A DNA stretch of 45,500 nucleotides from JBQTHP01 sp052389755 (lineage in GTDB: Bacteria; Pseudomonadota; Gammaproteobacteria; Steroidobacterales; Steroidobacteraceae): the NCBI GenBank assembly GCA_052389755.1, contig JBQTHP010000015.1, positions 1 to 45,500 on the forward strand, given 5' to 3'. Made by a program: the position numbers and the translations under genes. This document shows, in pieces, positions 27,519 to 35,644 of this stretch (positions within the stretch are counted from its first letter, which is position 1; the number at the start of each line of letters is the position of its first letter). A model generated the notes under the pieces. The model did not search any database. It was not told where the DNA came from and saw only the letters and a program-made list of their open reading frames with translations.

Positions 27519-28255
27519 GCCGGAAGCTCGTCGCGAATCGCTGCTGCGCGCGTCTGGGTGAGCGGCTCACCGTGCGCATCCTGCAGCGAGCCGAGCAGTC
27601 GATCGTTCAGGTTGCGAGCGCTTGCGAGCAGCTCCGCAAACGCCTCTCGCGGAGGCAGCGCACCCGGCAGCACCGCGAACAGATTCAGGCCGCTGAACCG
27701 CTGCGTATCCATCAATTCGGGATCGAACGTGCCCGGCTTGCTGAGGCTCGCGGCACTCAGGATCGCGCGGCCGTCGAGACCGGCCTTGTGAAAGATCGAG
27801 AACTTGCCGGCGACGAAGCCTTCGGCTGCAAGCGCCAGACGAAGCGCTCGGCCCGCGAAGCGCTCGTTGGACGAGGCGACCAGGCGTAGCGCGACGATGC
27901 GTCGCTCCCCCTCGGGCGGCCAATCGACGATCGGCTCCGTGACGGGCGGCAGCTCCGGCGCAGGCTCGATCACCGGAATCGTCGCGACAGAAGGCGCGAC
28001 GATCGTTTCGGCCCCGGGCTCGGGCGCTGCGCGAAATCCGACGAGCGACTCGTCCGCGACTTCGAGTACCGGCAGGTCGCGCATGCGCTCCGGAGGTCGG
28101 ATCTCGGGAAGCGTGAGCGTGGGCTCGCGCAGCGCGCGCGGTGCGGGCTCCTCGAGACGGTCGTCAGCCCGGCGAGGCCGTCGCCGCTCCCACCACGCGA
28201 GCGCTACGATGAACAGCACGCCGAGCAGCAGCAAGATCCAGCGCAGCTCGGTCAC
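27515..28255 (-). CDS. zipA: Cell division protein ZipA
   Basis: 246 residues from GTG 28255 (MTELRWILLLLGVLFIVALA). An N-terminal membrane helix (about 4-20) is followed by a basic stretch, a variable Pro/Glu-rich linker (about 35-110), and the C-terminal ZipA domain that binds the FtsZ tail (about 118-240, with RIVALRLVASSNERFAGRAL and LNLFAVLPGALPPREAFAEL). AGGAG overlaps the smc stop 11 bases upstream. ZipA tethers FtsZ to the inner membrane in Gammaproteobacteria. The smc-zipA-ligA order is standard for the class and supports the call. Confidence 0.93.
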   Translation of the reverse strand: MTELRWILLLLGVLFIVALAWWERRRPRRADDRLEEPAPRALREPTLTLPEIRPPERMRDLPVLEVADESLVGFRAAPEPGAETIVAPSVATIPVIEPAPELPPVTEPIVDWPPEGERRIVALRLVASSNERFAGRALRLALAAEGFVAGKFSIFHKAGLDGRAILSAASLSKPGTFDPELMDTQRFSGLNLFAVLPGALPPREAFAELLASARNLNDRLLGSLQDAHGEPLTQTRAAAIRDELPA

Positions 28256-28269
28256 GGGTACGAGGTCTC

Positions 28270-31200
28270 CTAGACCGCCGCGAGCCGCACCGCCTCGTCG
28301 ACGTCGACCGCGACGAGCCTCGATACCCCGGGCTCGTGCATCGTCACGCCCACGAGCTGCGAGGCCAGCTCCATCGTCGCCTTGTTGTGCGTGATGAAGA
28401 TGAACTGCACCCGGCCGGACATGTCGCGCACGATATCGCAGAAGCGCCCGACGTTGTGCTCGTCGAGCGGTGCGTCCACCTCGTCGAGGAGGCAGAACGG
28501 CGCGGGGTTCAGGTCGAAGATCGAGAACACGAGCGCGACGGCGGTGAGGGCCTTCTCGCCGCCCGAGAGCTGCGAGATCGTGCTGTTGCGCTTGCCGGGC
28601 GGACGCGCCATGACCGCCACGCCTGCCGAGAGCGGATCGTCGCCGACGAGCTCCAAGTACGCGTGTCCGCCGCCGAACAGCCGCGGAAACTTCTCCTTGA
28701 GGCCCGAGTTGATCCGCTCGAACGTCTCCTCGAAGCGGGTGCGCGTCTCCTTGTCGATGCGCCGCATCGCCTGATCGAGCGTATTCAGAGCTTCGCTGAG
28801 ATCGTTGAACTGCCGGTCGAGGTATTCCTTGCGCTCGCTCTGTTCCTTCAGCTCGTCGATCGCGGCGAGATTGACCTGTCCCAGCCGCTCGATGTCGGCT
28901 CGCGTCTCGGCGAGCCGCGTGTCCCACTCCGCGACCGCGGCTTCCGTCAGCAGAGCGGCGCGGATCTCGTCGAGCTCGTAGTGCGTCTCGGCAAACTGCT
29001 CGGCGATCGCCTCGCGACGCACGCGCGTTTCCTGAGCTGCGAGCCGCGCTTCTTCCATCGCCTCGCGCGCGGCGCTGACGCGCTGCTCGGCTCCCGCCCG
29101 CCGCTCATCCAGAGCGCGCAGCTCGACATCCGCGTCCTCGAGCGCACGCCGCGCCGCGGACAGCTCGGCCTCCACCTCGAGTCGCCGTGCGAGGCATTGC
29201 TCGAGCCTCGCCTGCAGATCCGTGATGGGCGCATCGCCGCTTGCGAGCTCGCGCTCGAGCTCCTCGCAGCGGCGTTCGAACTGCGTGCGCTGCTCCAGCA
29301 TCCGTTCGAGGCCGACGGCGGTCGAGCTTTCCGTCGAGCGGCGCGATTCGATCCGGATCAGAAGATCTCGCGCGGCGGCCTGCGCATCCTGCGAGCGCGA
29401 GCGCGCGCCGCCGTGCGCTTCGCGCAGCTCTTCGCGCTCGTTCTCGAGCCCGGAACGCCGCCCATCCAGCGCGCCGAGGTCGGTAAGCCCACGATCGAGC
29501 TCCGCGCGCGCGCGGGCGAGCGCTTCCTGCGCGACGGCGGTTTCGTTTGCGACCTCCGCCGCCTCCTCTTCGAGCCGTTCGCGGCGCAGCGTCGCTTCCT
29601 GCGAGCGGGCGCGTAACCTTTCGAGCTGCGCGAGGAGATCGGCATGCTCACGATGCGCGACCTGAATGCCGCGCTGCGCGCGATCCCGTTCGCCCTCCGC
29701 GTCGGTGAGCGACTGTCGGATCGAGGCCAGGCGCCCCTCGACTTCGCGTGCCCGCTCGTCCGCGGCGTCTGAATCCGTCCGCAGCCTCTTGAGGCGATGC
29801 TCGCGTTCGATAGTGCCTGCATGCTGATCGGTGCCGCGGTCGACTCGCACCCAGTCGCGCCCGACCCATTCGCCTTCGCGCGTGATGAGGGACTCGCCCG
29901 GCTCGAGCCGCGCACGCTGCGCGAACGCTTCCGCCAGCGATTCCGCAGGCAGCACCCGGCCCAACTGTTCGACGATCGCGCGCGGACCGGCCACTTTCGC
30001 GGCAAGCGACGGCCTCGGCGTCGTGCGCGAGGCAAACACGTGCTCGACGAGCGTCACTCGTCCGTCGGCGAAAGCGGCGAGCGGACCGGCGAGCTCATCG
30101 AGCCCGGTGACGCATATCGCCTCGAGATAGTCGCCGAGCGCCGTTTCCACGGCGCGCTCCCATCCCGTCTCCACGTCGAGCACGGTCGCGACGCGCGGCC
30201 GGCGATCGAGCCCTTGCGCGGCGATCCACTCGGATGCTCGTCCCTCGGAGCGTCCGAGCGCTGCCTGCTGCAGCGCCTCGAGCGCGACGAGCTCCGCTCG
30301 GACGCGCTCGCGTTCGGCTCGCGCAGACTCGAGGCGCGCTTCGACTGCAAGCTGCTCGGCGCGCAGCGCCTGCGTCGTCGCGAGCGATTGCGCCAGGCTC
30401 TTCGCGAGCCCCTCGGCCTGCAGTCGCGCGGTACGTTCGCGATCCGAGAAGGAGGTGAGCTCTCCGCCCGCCTCCTGCGCCGCGATGGCATCGCGCTCGA
30501 GCGCCAGACGGTCGGCCTGCGCGCCCAGGCGCCGGAGCTGATTCTCGAGCTGCTCGATGCGCGCGCGCTCGACCTGCGTCGTCTGGTCGGCCGAACCGAG
30601 TGCACGGTTGAACTCTTCCCAGCGCCTCTGCCAATCCTCGACCGCGCGCTCCGCGGCATCGAGGCCGTTCGCTGCCTGGCGCTCCGTCCGTTGGGCGGTG
30701 TCGAGCGCGGGCGTGAGCTGTGCGATTTCCCCGCGGGCGGCCGCGAGCTGCTGCTCGTCGCGTTCGATGTGAACACGCAGCTCGGCACTCGAGCTCCTCG
30801 CCTGCGCGAGGTCCGCCCGCTGCCGCTCCCGCAGCTCACGCGTGTGCTGGATGGTCTGCTCGGTGCGCGAGATTTCCGCGCCGACCTCGTAATAGCGGCC
30901 CTGTACGCCCGAGACGCGCTCGGCCTGCTCATCGTGAAACGCGCGCTGCTTTTCGATCGCGGCCTCTGCGGCACGCTGGTCCGCGAGCGCCGCCTGCATG
31001 GCAAGCTCGCGCTCGCGCACCGCGGTGTCGTGCACACCGGCGCCGCTGTCGAGGTCGCGCAGCCGCAGCACGAGCAGCTCCGCAGTGAGTCGCCGCTCCT
31101 GCTCCTTCAGCGCCTGATAGCGTCGGGCGGTGCCCGCCTGCCGCTGCAGGTGACGGATCTGCTTTTCCACCTCGTCGCGCAGATCCTGCAGTCGCTCGAG

Positions 31201-31770
31201 GTTCTCGCGCGTCTCGCCGATGCGGCTTTCCGTCTCGCGGCGGCGTTCCTTGTAGCGGGAGATGCCGGCGGCCTCCTCGACGAACGCCCGCATGTCGTCG
31301 GCCTTCGCCTCGATGACGCGCGAGATCATGCCCTGCTCGATGATCGCGTAGCTTCGCGAGCCGAGACCGGTGCCCAGGAAGAGGTGCGTGATGTCCTTGC
31401 GCCGGCAGCGGGCGCCGTTGATGAAATAGGTCGAGCTTCCGTCGCGCGAGACGACACGCTTCAACGACACCTCGTTATAGCTCGCGTACGGCCCGGTGAT
31501 CTTGCCGTCGGAATTGTCGAACACGAGCTCGACCGCGGCAGCGCCGACGGGCTTGCGCGCGCTCGAGCCGTTGAAGATTACGTCGGCCATCGAGTCGCCG
31601 CGCAGGTGCTTCGCGGAGAGCTCGCCCATGACCCAGCGCACGGCATCGATGACGTTCGATTTGCCGCAGCCGTTGGGCCCGACTACGCCGGTGAGATTGC
31701 TGGGGAAAGTGACGGTGGTGGGATCGACGAAGGACTTGAATCCGGAGAGCTTGATCTTGGTCAGCCGCAT
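28270..31770 (-). CDS. smc: Chromosome partition protein SMC
   Basis: 1166 residues, ATG start. The N-terminal ATPase half has Walker A GPNGCGKS (31-38); long coiled coils (about 170-500 and 660-1000) flank a hinge domain (about 510-650, with RPRVATVLDVETGWERAVE). The C-terminal half has the ABC signature SQLSGGEKAL (about 1066-1075) and Walker B FCLLDEVDAPLDEHN. With ScpA and ScpB it forms the bacterial condensin; scpA and scpB are present at 20.4-21.3 kb. The antisense strand shows very long open frames here, an effect of GC-rich codon use. Confidence 0.98.
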   Translation of the reverse strand: MRLTKIKLSGFKSFVDPTTVTFPSNLTGVVGPNGCGKSNVIDAVRWVMGELSAKHLRGDSMADVIFNGSSARKPVGAAAVELVFDNSDGKITGPYASYNEVSLKRVVSRDGSSTYFINGARCRRKDITHLFLGTGLGSRSYAIIEQGMISRVIEAKADDMRAFVEEAAGISRYKERRRETESRIGETRENLERLQDLRDEVEKQIRHLQRQAGTARRYQALKEQERRLTAELLVLRLRDLDSGAGVHDTAVRERELAMQAALADQRAAEAAIEKQRAFHDEQAERVSGVQGRYYEVGAEISRTEQTIQHTRELRERQRADLAQARSSSAELRVHIERDEQQLAAARGEIAQLTPALDTAQRTERQAANGLDAAERAVEDWQRRWEEFNRALGSADQTTQVERARIEQLENQLRRLGAQADRLALERDAIAAQEAGGELTSFSDRERTARLQAEGLAKSLAQSLATTQALRAEQLAVEARLESARAERERVRAELVALEALQQAALGRSEGRASEWIAAQGLDRRPRVATVLDVETGWERAVETALGDYLEAICVTGLDELAGPLAAFADGRVTLVEHVFASRTTPRPSLAAKVAGPRAIVEQLGRVLPAESLAEAFAQRARLEPGESLITREGEWVGRDWVRVDRGTDQHAGTIEREHRLKRLRTDSDAADERAREVEGRLASIRQSLTDAEGERDRAQRGIQVAHREHADLLAQLERLRARSQEATLRRERLEEEAAEVANETAVAQEALARARAELDRGLTDLGALDGRRSGLENEREELREAHGGARSRSQDAQAAARDLLIRIESRRSTESSTAVGLERMLEQRTQFERRCEELERELASGDAPITDLQARLEQCLARRLEVEAELSAARRALEDADVELRALDERRAGAEQRVSAAREAMEEARLAAQETRVRREAIAEQFAETHYELDEIRAALLTEAAVAEWDTRLAETRADIERLGQVNLAAIDELKEQSERKEYLDRQFNDLSEALNTLDQAMRRIDKETRTRFEETFERINSGLKEKFPRLFGGGHAYLELVGDDPLSAGVAVMARPPGKRNSTISQLSGGEKALTAVALVFSIFDLNPAPFCLLDEVDAPLDEHNVGRFCDIVRDMSGRVQFIFITHNKATMELASQLVGVTMHEPGVSRLVAVDVDEAVRLAAV

Positions 31771-31833
31771 TCCCGAGAGCCCTCGATCCCACCCGTGCGC
31801 GCCGCGCGCAGCGGGGAGCTTACCGCCTGAAGA

Positions 31834-31937
31834 GCCTACAGCCTACAGCTTACAGCCCGGAGGGGCGGCGGCGGCGGCGGGCGTACCGTTCTTCTCTTGC
31901 ATTCCGGGCTGTAGGCTGTGAGCTGTAAGCTGTGAGC
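31834..31937. repeat. Heptad inverted-repeat element, copy 3 (smc-queF gap)
   Basis: Left arm 31834-31862 and right arm 31904-31937 are built of RRGCTGT-type units. The core includes a (GGC)n run at 31864-31880 and GCGTACCGTTCTTCTC, nearly the same as copy 2. The right arm ends 6 bp before the queF ATG and contains an in-frame GTG (31932). Confidence 0.9.
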
Positions 31938-31943
31938 TTCCCC

Positions 31944-32324
31944 ATGCCATCCACCGAGCTCGAAACGTTTCCAAATCCCGCTCGCGAGCGCGATTACACC
32001 ATCCGCATGAGCATTCCCGAGTTCACGTGCCTCTGCCCGAAGACCGGTCAGCCGGACTTTGCGACGCTCGAGCTCGAATACGTGCCAGATCGGCTCTGCG
32101 TGGAGCTGAAGTCGCTGAAGCTCTACATCTGGTCGTTCCGGACCCGTGGTGTGTTCCATGAGGCCGTCACGAACGAGATCGTCGAGCGGCTTGCCTCCGC
32201 CGTCTCGCCGCGCTTCATGCGCCTGACGGCCCGCTTCAACGTGCGCGGCGGCATCTACACGACGGTTGTCGTCGAGCGACGACAGGAGGGGTGGTCCCCT
32301 CCTGCGACCGTCGCGCTGCCGTAG
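31944..32324 (+). CDS. queF: NADPH-dependent 7-cyano-7-deazaguanine reductase QueF (short form)
   Basis: 126 residues from ATG 31944; GTG 31932 inside the repeat would add four. This is the YkvM-type single-domain QueF: catalytic Cys31 in EFTCLCPKTGQPDFATLE, and SLKLYIWSFRTRGVFHEAVTN with the substrate-binding Glu and His. It reduces preQ0 to preQ1 in queuosine synthesis. The E-(S/L)K-x3-SFR region is conserved. The C-terminal tail after VVVERR is not conserved. It is divergent from smc with only the repeat element between them. Confidence 0.95.
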   Translation: MPSTELETFPNPARERDYTIRMSIPEFTCLCPKTGQPDFATLELEYVPDRLCVELKSLKLYIWSFRTRGVFHEAVTNEIVERLASAVSPRFMRLTARFNVRGGIYTTVVVERRQEGWSPPATVALP

Positions 32325-32390
32325 TCTGGGCGGCCCGCCGCCCTCTCGCCTGCGCGCGATCCCCCGTTTTTGCCGTCGTTTTGGCGGCCC

Positions 32391-32418
32391 TGTACACCCG
32401 GGGGAGCGCCGGTATAAT
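32391..32418 (+). promoter_or_regulatory. Probable sigma-70 promoter of dksA
   Basis: TGTACA (32391-32396), a 16-bp spacer, and a perfect TATAAT (32413-32418) lie 42 bp before the dksA start. The -35 matches 4 of 6 consensus bases. Confidence 0.65.
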
Positions 32419-32460
32419 CCCGCGTCCTTTTCGGGGGCCACCCTGGTTCAGGAGTACATG

Positions 32461-33210
32461 ATGCCGGCCAAGAAACCCGCGCCCAAGGCTGCGAAGGGTA
32501 AAAAGACGCTAAGCCGTTCCTCCGCCCGCAAGGCCGCGCCGCGCAAGGCCGCGTCAGATCGCTCGAAGGCGGCACATGCCCGCAAGCCCGCGTCGGTCGC
32601 CAGAAAGACGGCCGTAGCCCCCCATCGACCCGCGCACGGTGCCAGGTTCGCCGACGTCGCTGGCCCGTCGCGCACTCCCGCACCGTTTCCGCCCCCCAGC
32701 GCATCTGCCGTTGCACTGAAATCTGCTGCGATCGCGGTGGCCGACGCCGAGGAAGGAGACGGCGTCGAGAGCCTGCTGGCCGGTCCGCGCAATGTACAGC
32801 CGTACATCGTCAAGCGCGGCGAGCAGTACATGAGCAAGGACCAGCTCGATCACTTCCGCAACATCCTGCTGGCATGGAAGCGCGACCTCATGGTCGAGGT
32901 CGATCGCACCGTGTCTCATATGAAGGACGAGGCGGCGAACTTTCCCGATCCGAACGACCGCGCGACGCAGGAAGAAGAGTTCAGCCTCGAGCTTCGCACG
33001 CGCGACCGTGAGCGTAAGCTCATCCGCAAGATCGACGATGCCCTGAAGCGCATCGAGGACGGCAGCTACGGCTACTGCCTCGAGACGGGCGAAGAGATCG
33101 GCATCAAGCGCCTCGAGGCCCGACCCGTCGCAACGCTGAGCCTCGAAGCGCAGGAACGGCGCGAGCGACGCGAGAAACAGTACGGCGACCGCGACGATCG
33201 CTACCGCTGA
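32461..33210 (+). CDS. dksA: RNA polymerase-binding transcription factor DksA (single-Cys, N-terminally extended)
   Basis: 249 residues from ATG 32461, chosen over the adjacent ATG 32458 because GGAG then has a 6-nt spacing. Residues 1 to about 110 are a Lys/Ala/Pro-rich low-complexity extension; the DksA core follows with coiled coil and tip motif DPNDRA (DxxDxA), the residues that reach into the RNA polymerase secondary channel. The zinc finger keeps one Cys only (YGYCLETGEEIG; later LSLEAQE in place of CxxC), as in alphaproteobacterial and xanthomonad-type DksA. With ppGpp it adjusts rRNA and amino-acid promoters. gluQ downstream is the usual partner gene. Confidence 0.95.
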   Translation: MPAKKPAPKAAKGKKTLSRSSARKAAPRKAASDRSKAAHARKPASVARKTAVAPHRPAHGARFADVAGPSRTPAPFPPPSASAVALKSAAIAVADAEEGDGVESLLAGPRNVQPYIVKRGEQYMSKDQLDHFRNILLAWKRDLMVEVDRTVSHMKDEAANFPDPNDRATQEEEFSLELRTRDRERKLIRKIDDALKRIEDGSYGYCLETGEEIGIKRLEARPVATLSLEAQERRERREKQYGDRDDRYR

Positions 33211-33235
33211 GCTCGGCGCGTGACGCGCCGAGCTC
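33209..33235 (+). terminator. Perfect 12-bp hairpin at the dksA stop codon
   Basis: GAGCTCGGCGCG, loop TGA, CGCGCCGAGCTC; the stem starts inside the dksA stop codon. No T-run follows, so it may be a 3'-end stabiliser or a weak terminator before gluQ. Confidence 0.55.
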
Positions 33236-33237
33236 AA

Positions 33238-33332
33238 AGCCCACAGCCCGGATAAGAACCGCGGCACCGCGCTGTGTGACGGGCCTCTTCATCTTCCTCC
33301 GGGCTGTGAGCTGCAGGCTGTAGGCTGTGAGC
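33238..33332. repeat. Heptad inverted-repeat element, copy 4 (dksA-gluQ gap)
   Basis: Short left arm (33238-33257, ending CCCGGATAAGA) and longer right arm (33293-33332, CTTCCTCCGGGCTGTGAGC and further units). The core carries GGCACCGCGC, shared with copy 1. The final unit of the right arm contains the GTG used to start gluQ. Confidence 0.88.
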
Positions 33333-34220
33333 TCTTCTTACACCGGCCGCTTCGCCCCCTCGCCGACCGGCGCCCTCCACCTCGGTTCCCTCCTCGCTGC
33401 CGTCGCCAGCTTCCTCGACGCGCGGCTGCACGGCGGCCGCTGGCTGCTGCGCGTGGAAGATCTCGATGCGCCGCGCGTCATGCAGGGCAGCGCCGACGAT
33501 ATCCTGCGCACGCTCGAGGCGTTCGCGCTGCACTGGGACGGCGAGGTCGTCTACCAGAGCCGCCGCACGGATCTCTATGCGACCGCGCTGTCGCACCTTT
33601 CTCGAAGCGGCCTGACGTTCGAGTGCAGCTGCTCGCGCAAAACGCTGGCGGACCAGGACGAGGAACGCTATCCCGGCACCTGCCGCCGCGGCCCGCCGCC
33701 GTCGGGCGCGACTGCGACGCGCTTTCGAATCGACGAAACCCGTTCCGTCACGTTTGCCGACCGCATCCGGGGCGAGGTGTGCGATCGCCTCGCGACGCTG
33801 GGTGACTTCGTCATCCGCCGGCGCGATGGGTTGTTCTCCTATCAGCTCGCGGTCGTCGTCGACGACGCTGCGCAGGGTGTGACCGACGTGGTGCGCGGCG
33901 CCGACCTGCTTCGCAGCACTGCCTGGCAGGTGGAGCTGCAACGCTCGCTCGGCCTGCCCGGGGTGCGTTATGCGCACGTTCCGCTCGTCGTCGAGCCCGA
34001 TGGCGGCAAGCTGGCAAAATCCCGCCGCTCCGTCGGCCTCGCACGGGAAGGCGCGAGCAGGCAGCTCGGCTCCGTGCTCGCAATGCTCGGCATCGAGCTG
34101 CCACCCGAGCTCGACGGTGAGCCGCCTTCCCGACTTCTACACTGGGCCGCGGCGCACTGGCATCTCGAGGCCATCCGCGGCAGGGGCTCGATAACCGCTC
34201 CCGGTCCGAGCGCAACCTGA
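33327..34220 (+). CDS. gluQ: Glutamyl-Q tRNA(Asp) synthetase
   Basis: 297 residues from GTG 33327. The protein starts MSSSYTGRFAPSPTGALHLGS, matching GluQ-RS, with the HIGH-type motif at residues 8-17, zinc-site cysteines in CSCSRKTLADQ and YPGTC, and KLAKS in place of KMSKS. It lacks the anticodon-binding domain of true GluRS, consistent with its length. It attaches glutamate to the queuosine base of tRNA-Asp; queF two genes upstream works in the same modification route. The start codon lies within the last heptad of the repeat element, and no other near start exists. Confidence 0.95.
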   Translation: MSSSYTGRFAPSPTGALHLGSLLAAVASFLDARLHGGRWLLRVEDLDAPRVMQGSADDILRTLEAFALHWDGEVVYQSRRTDLYATALSHLSRSGLTFECSCSRKTLADQDEERYPGTCRRGPPPSGATATRFRIDETRSVTFADRIRGEVCDRLATLGDFVIRRRDGLFSYQLAVVVDDAAQGVTDVVRGADLLRSTAWQVELQRSLGLPGVRYAHVPLVVEPDGGKLAKSRRSVGLAREGASRQLGSVLAMLGIELPPELDGEPPSRLLHWAAAHWHLEAIRGRGSITAPGPSAT

Positions 34221-34317
34221 TTTGGGTGTCCCGCGCCCTTTGGACTAAGGTATGGCGAAAGCCGGCCAATGCAGCCGGCAACGGCAGGCCGGACGTCAAG
34301 CCGATCAGGGGGCCAGG

Positions 34318-34815
34318 ATGAGCGAACCGCGGGTCATCAAGAAGTACCCGAACCGGCGGCTATACGACACCGTCGAGAGCCGCTACATCACTCTCGCGGA
34401 TATCCGCAAGCTCGTGGTCGATCGCGTGGATTTCGTGGTGATCGACAAGAAGACCCAGGAAGACATCACGCGCAGCATCCTGCTTCAGGTGATCGCGGAG
34501 CAGGAACACGGCGGCGAACCGCTGATGAGCCGCGACTTTCTCTCGCAGGTCATTCGCTCCTACGGCGGTCAGATGCAGGGAATGATCGGCAGCTATCTCG
34601 AGCAGAGCCTGAAGCTCTTCGCGACCCAGCAGCGCGAGGTGCGCGATCGGGTGAAGAGCGTCGTCGGCATCGACCCCGTGGACGCCGTCACGAGCATCGC
34701 GCAGAAGAACTACCAGCGCTGGCGGTCGGTGCAGGAGGAGATCTTCCGCACTCTTACGGGCGCCGCAGGACGCGCGCGCTCGGAGGAGCCTGAGGAGAAA
34801 AAGGTCGATAGCTGA
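34318..34815 (+). CDS. phaR: Polyhydroxyalkanoate synthesis repressor PhaR
   Basis: 165 residues from ATG 34318. The N-terminal PhaR DNA-binding domain is almost canonical: RVIKKYPNRRLYDTVESRYI, then ITLADIRKLV and a PHB-accumulation regulatory domain (about 60-105, QEDITRSILLQVIAEQE and LSQVIRSYGGQMQ). PhaR represses phasin genes until it is titrated by polymer granules. No phaC or phasin gene is in this window. The protein has a polar Glu/Lys-rich tail. Its neighbours, gluQ and the toxin-antitoxin pair, are unrelated. Confidence 0.92.
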   Translation: MSEPRVIKKYPNRRLYDTVESRYITLADIRKLVVDRVDFVVIDKKTQEDITRSILLQVIAEQEHGGEPLMSRDFLSQVIRSYGGQMQGMIGSYLEQSLKLFATQQREVRDRVKSVVGIDPVDAVTSIAQKNYQRWRSVQEEIFRTLTGAAGRARSEEPEEKKVDS

Positions 34816-34898
34816 GCGCGGGGACGCCCGCAGCGCCGGCTACTGCCACGCGCCCGCGCCCCGCGCGTCTCGCCCCGCACCTTGCCTCGGCGCCGATC

Positions 34899-34917
34899 TG
34901 CTAGCATAATGCTAGCA
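34899..34917 (+). promoter_or_regulatory. Operator-like double palindrome before the toxin-antitoxin pair
   Basis: Two copies of the self-complementary TGCTAGCA separated by TAA (34899-34906 and 34910-34917) end 2 bp before the antitoxin ATG. CATAAT between them resembles a -10. This fits autorepression by a ribbon-helix-helix antitoxin; binding is inferred. Confidence 0.6.
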
Positions 34918-34919
34918 TC

Positions 34920-35156
34920 ATGAAGACTTCCGCTACCCTCACGATCCGCAACGTTCCCCTGCGCATCGTGCGCAGCCTGAAAGCGCTCGCCCGGCGGCGC
35001 AATACGTCGATGGAGCAGGAAGTGCGCGATCTCCTCGAAGAGCACATCGCCGAGCGCTCTTCCGTACTCGAGCAGATCGAAAGCTCGTGGAAACGCCAAA
35101 ACCGCCGTCCCACGGCGCGCGAAATCGACGCCTGGCTCTCGACCGGTCGCGAATGA
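34920..35156 (+). CDS. VapB/FitA-type ribbon-helix-helix antitoxin
   Basis: 78 residues from ATG 34920. The N-terminal part, ATLTIRNVPLRIVRSLKALA, forms the Arc-type ribbon strand and first helix; RNTSMEQEVRDLLEEHI is the second helix, typical for FitA/VapB antitoxins. The rest (about 45-78), ending in ARREIDAWLSTG-like sequence, should be the toxin-wrapping tail. It is followed 21 bp later by a PIN-domain toxin gene. The operator-like palindromes directly upstream suggest autoregulation. Confidence 0.85.
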   Translation: MKTSATLTIRNVPLRIVRSLKALARRRNTSMEQEVRDLLEEHIAERSSVLEQIESSWKRQNRRPTAREIDAWLSTGRE

Positions 35157-35177
35157 GCGCCGGTTCAACTGAACCCG

Positions 35178-35588
35178 ATGAAGGCTGTCGTCGACACCAA
35201 CGTCATCGCCTGCGGCCTGCTCGGTAACCCCCAGCACGCCCCCGAAGCGATGACGTTCCTGCAGAGCGCTGACGAGCTGCTCGCCCCAAGCCTCTGGGAA
35301 GCCGAGCTCGCCAATGTCATCTGGATGGCCGCGCGTACCGGCGCAATCAGCTCCGAAGAAGCTCCCGCAAAGCTCGCCCTCGCTGCTCGCCTCGGGATCC
35401 ACTCGATCGCGAACCGCACGCTCTGGCACGGCGCCCTCCTGCGCTCCCTGCAATCCGGCGTCGCCGTCTACGACACCCTATTCGTCGAGCTCGCAGCTCG
35501 CGAAGACGTCAGCCTCGCCACCTTCGATCAGAAGCTCGCGAAGGTATACCCCGCGATTGCCCGTCGCCCCGCCGCGTGCGCGCCATGA
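35178..35588 (+). CDS. VapC-type PIN-domain ribonuclease toxin
   Basis: 136 residues, ATG start. The four acidic residues expected for a PIN metal site are in place: Asp6 (VVDTNV), Glu43 (WEAELANV), Asp99 (VYDTLFVELA) and Asp117 (LATFDQKL). VapC toxins cleave tRNA or rRNA when not held by antitoxin. The active site looks intact and the antitoxin is intact, so the module is probably functional. The gene ends close to pnp on the other strand, with a half copy of the heptad repeat between. Confidence 0.88.
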   Translation: MKAVVDTNVIACGLLGNPQHAPEAMTFLQSADELLAPSLWEAELANVIWMAARTGAISSEEAPAKLALAARLGIHSIANRTLWHGALLRSLQSGVAVYDTLFVELAAREDVSLATFDQKLAKVYPAIARRPAACAP

Positions 35589-35599
35589 CTCGCCTCTTC

Positions 35600-35640
35600 G
35601 TCTTCTCCGCGCTGTAGGCTGTCAGCTGCAGGCTGTGAGC
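35600..35640. repeat. Heptad element, copy 5: single right arm only (vapC-pnp gap)
   Basis: CTTCTCCGCGCTGTAGGC followed by CTGCAGGCTGTGAGC-type units, equal to the right arms of the complete copies. No left arm is found; the sequence to the left is the toxin coding region and its stop. It ends 4 bp before the pnp stop codon. Confidence 0.8.
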
Positions 35641-35644
35641 TTCT

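Noticed and set aside
29797..31830. A 677-codon plus-strand frame opposite smc
   Set aside because: Same antisense effect; the minus strand encodes an intact SMC with Walker and signature motifs.
31864..31880. (GGC)n run as a phase-variation tract
   Set aside because: It is short, imperfect, noncoding, and placed in the core of a repeat element; no gene frame would be switched.
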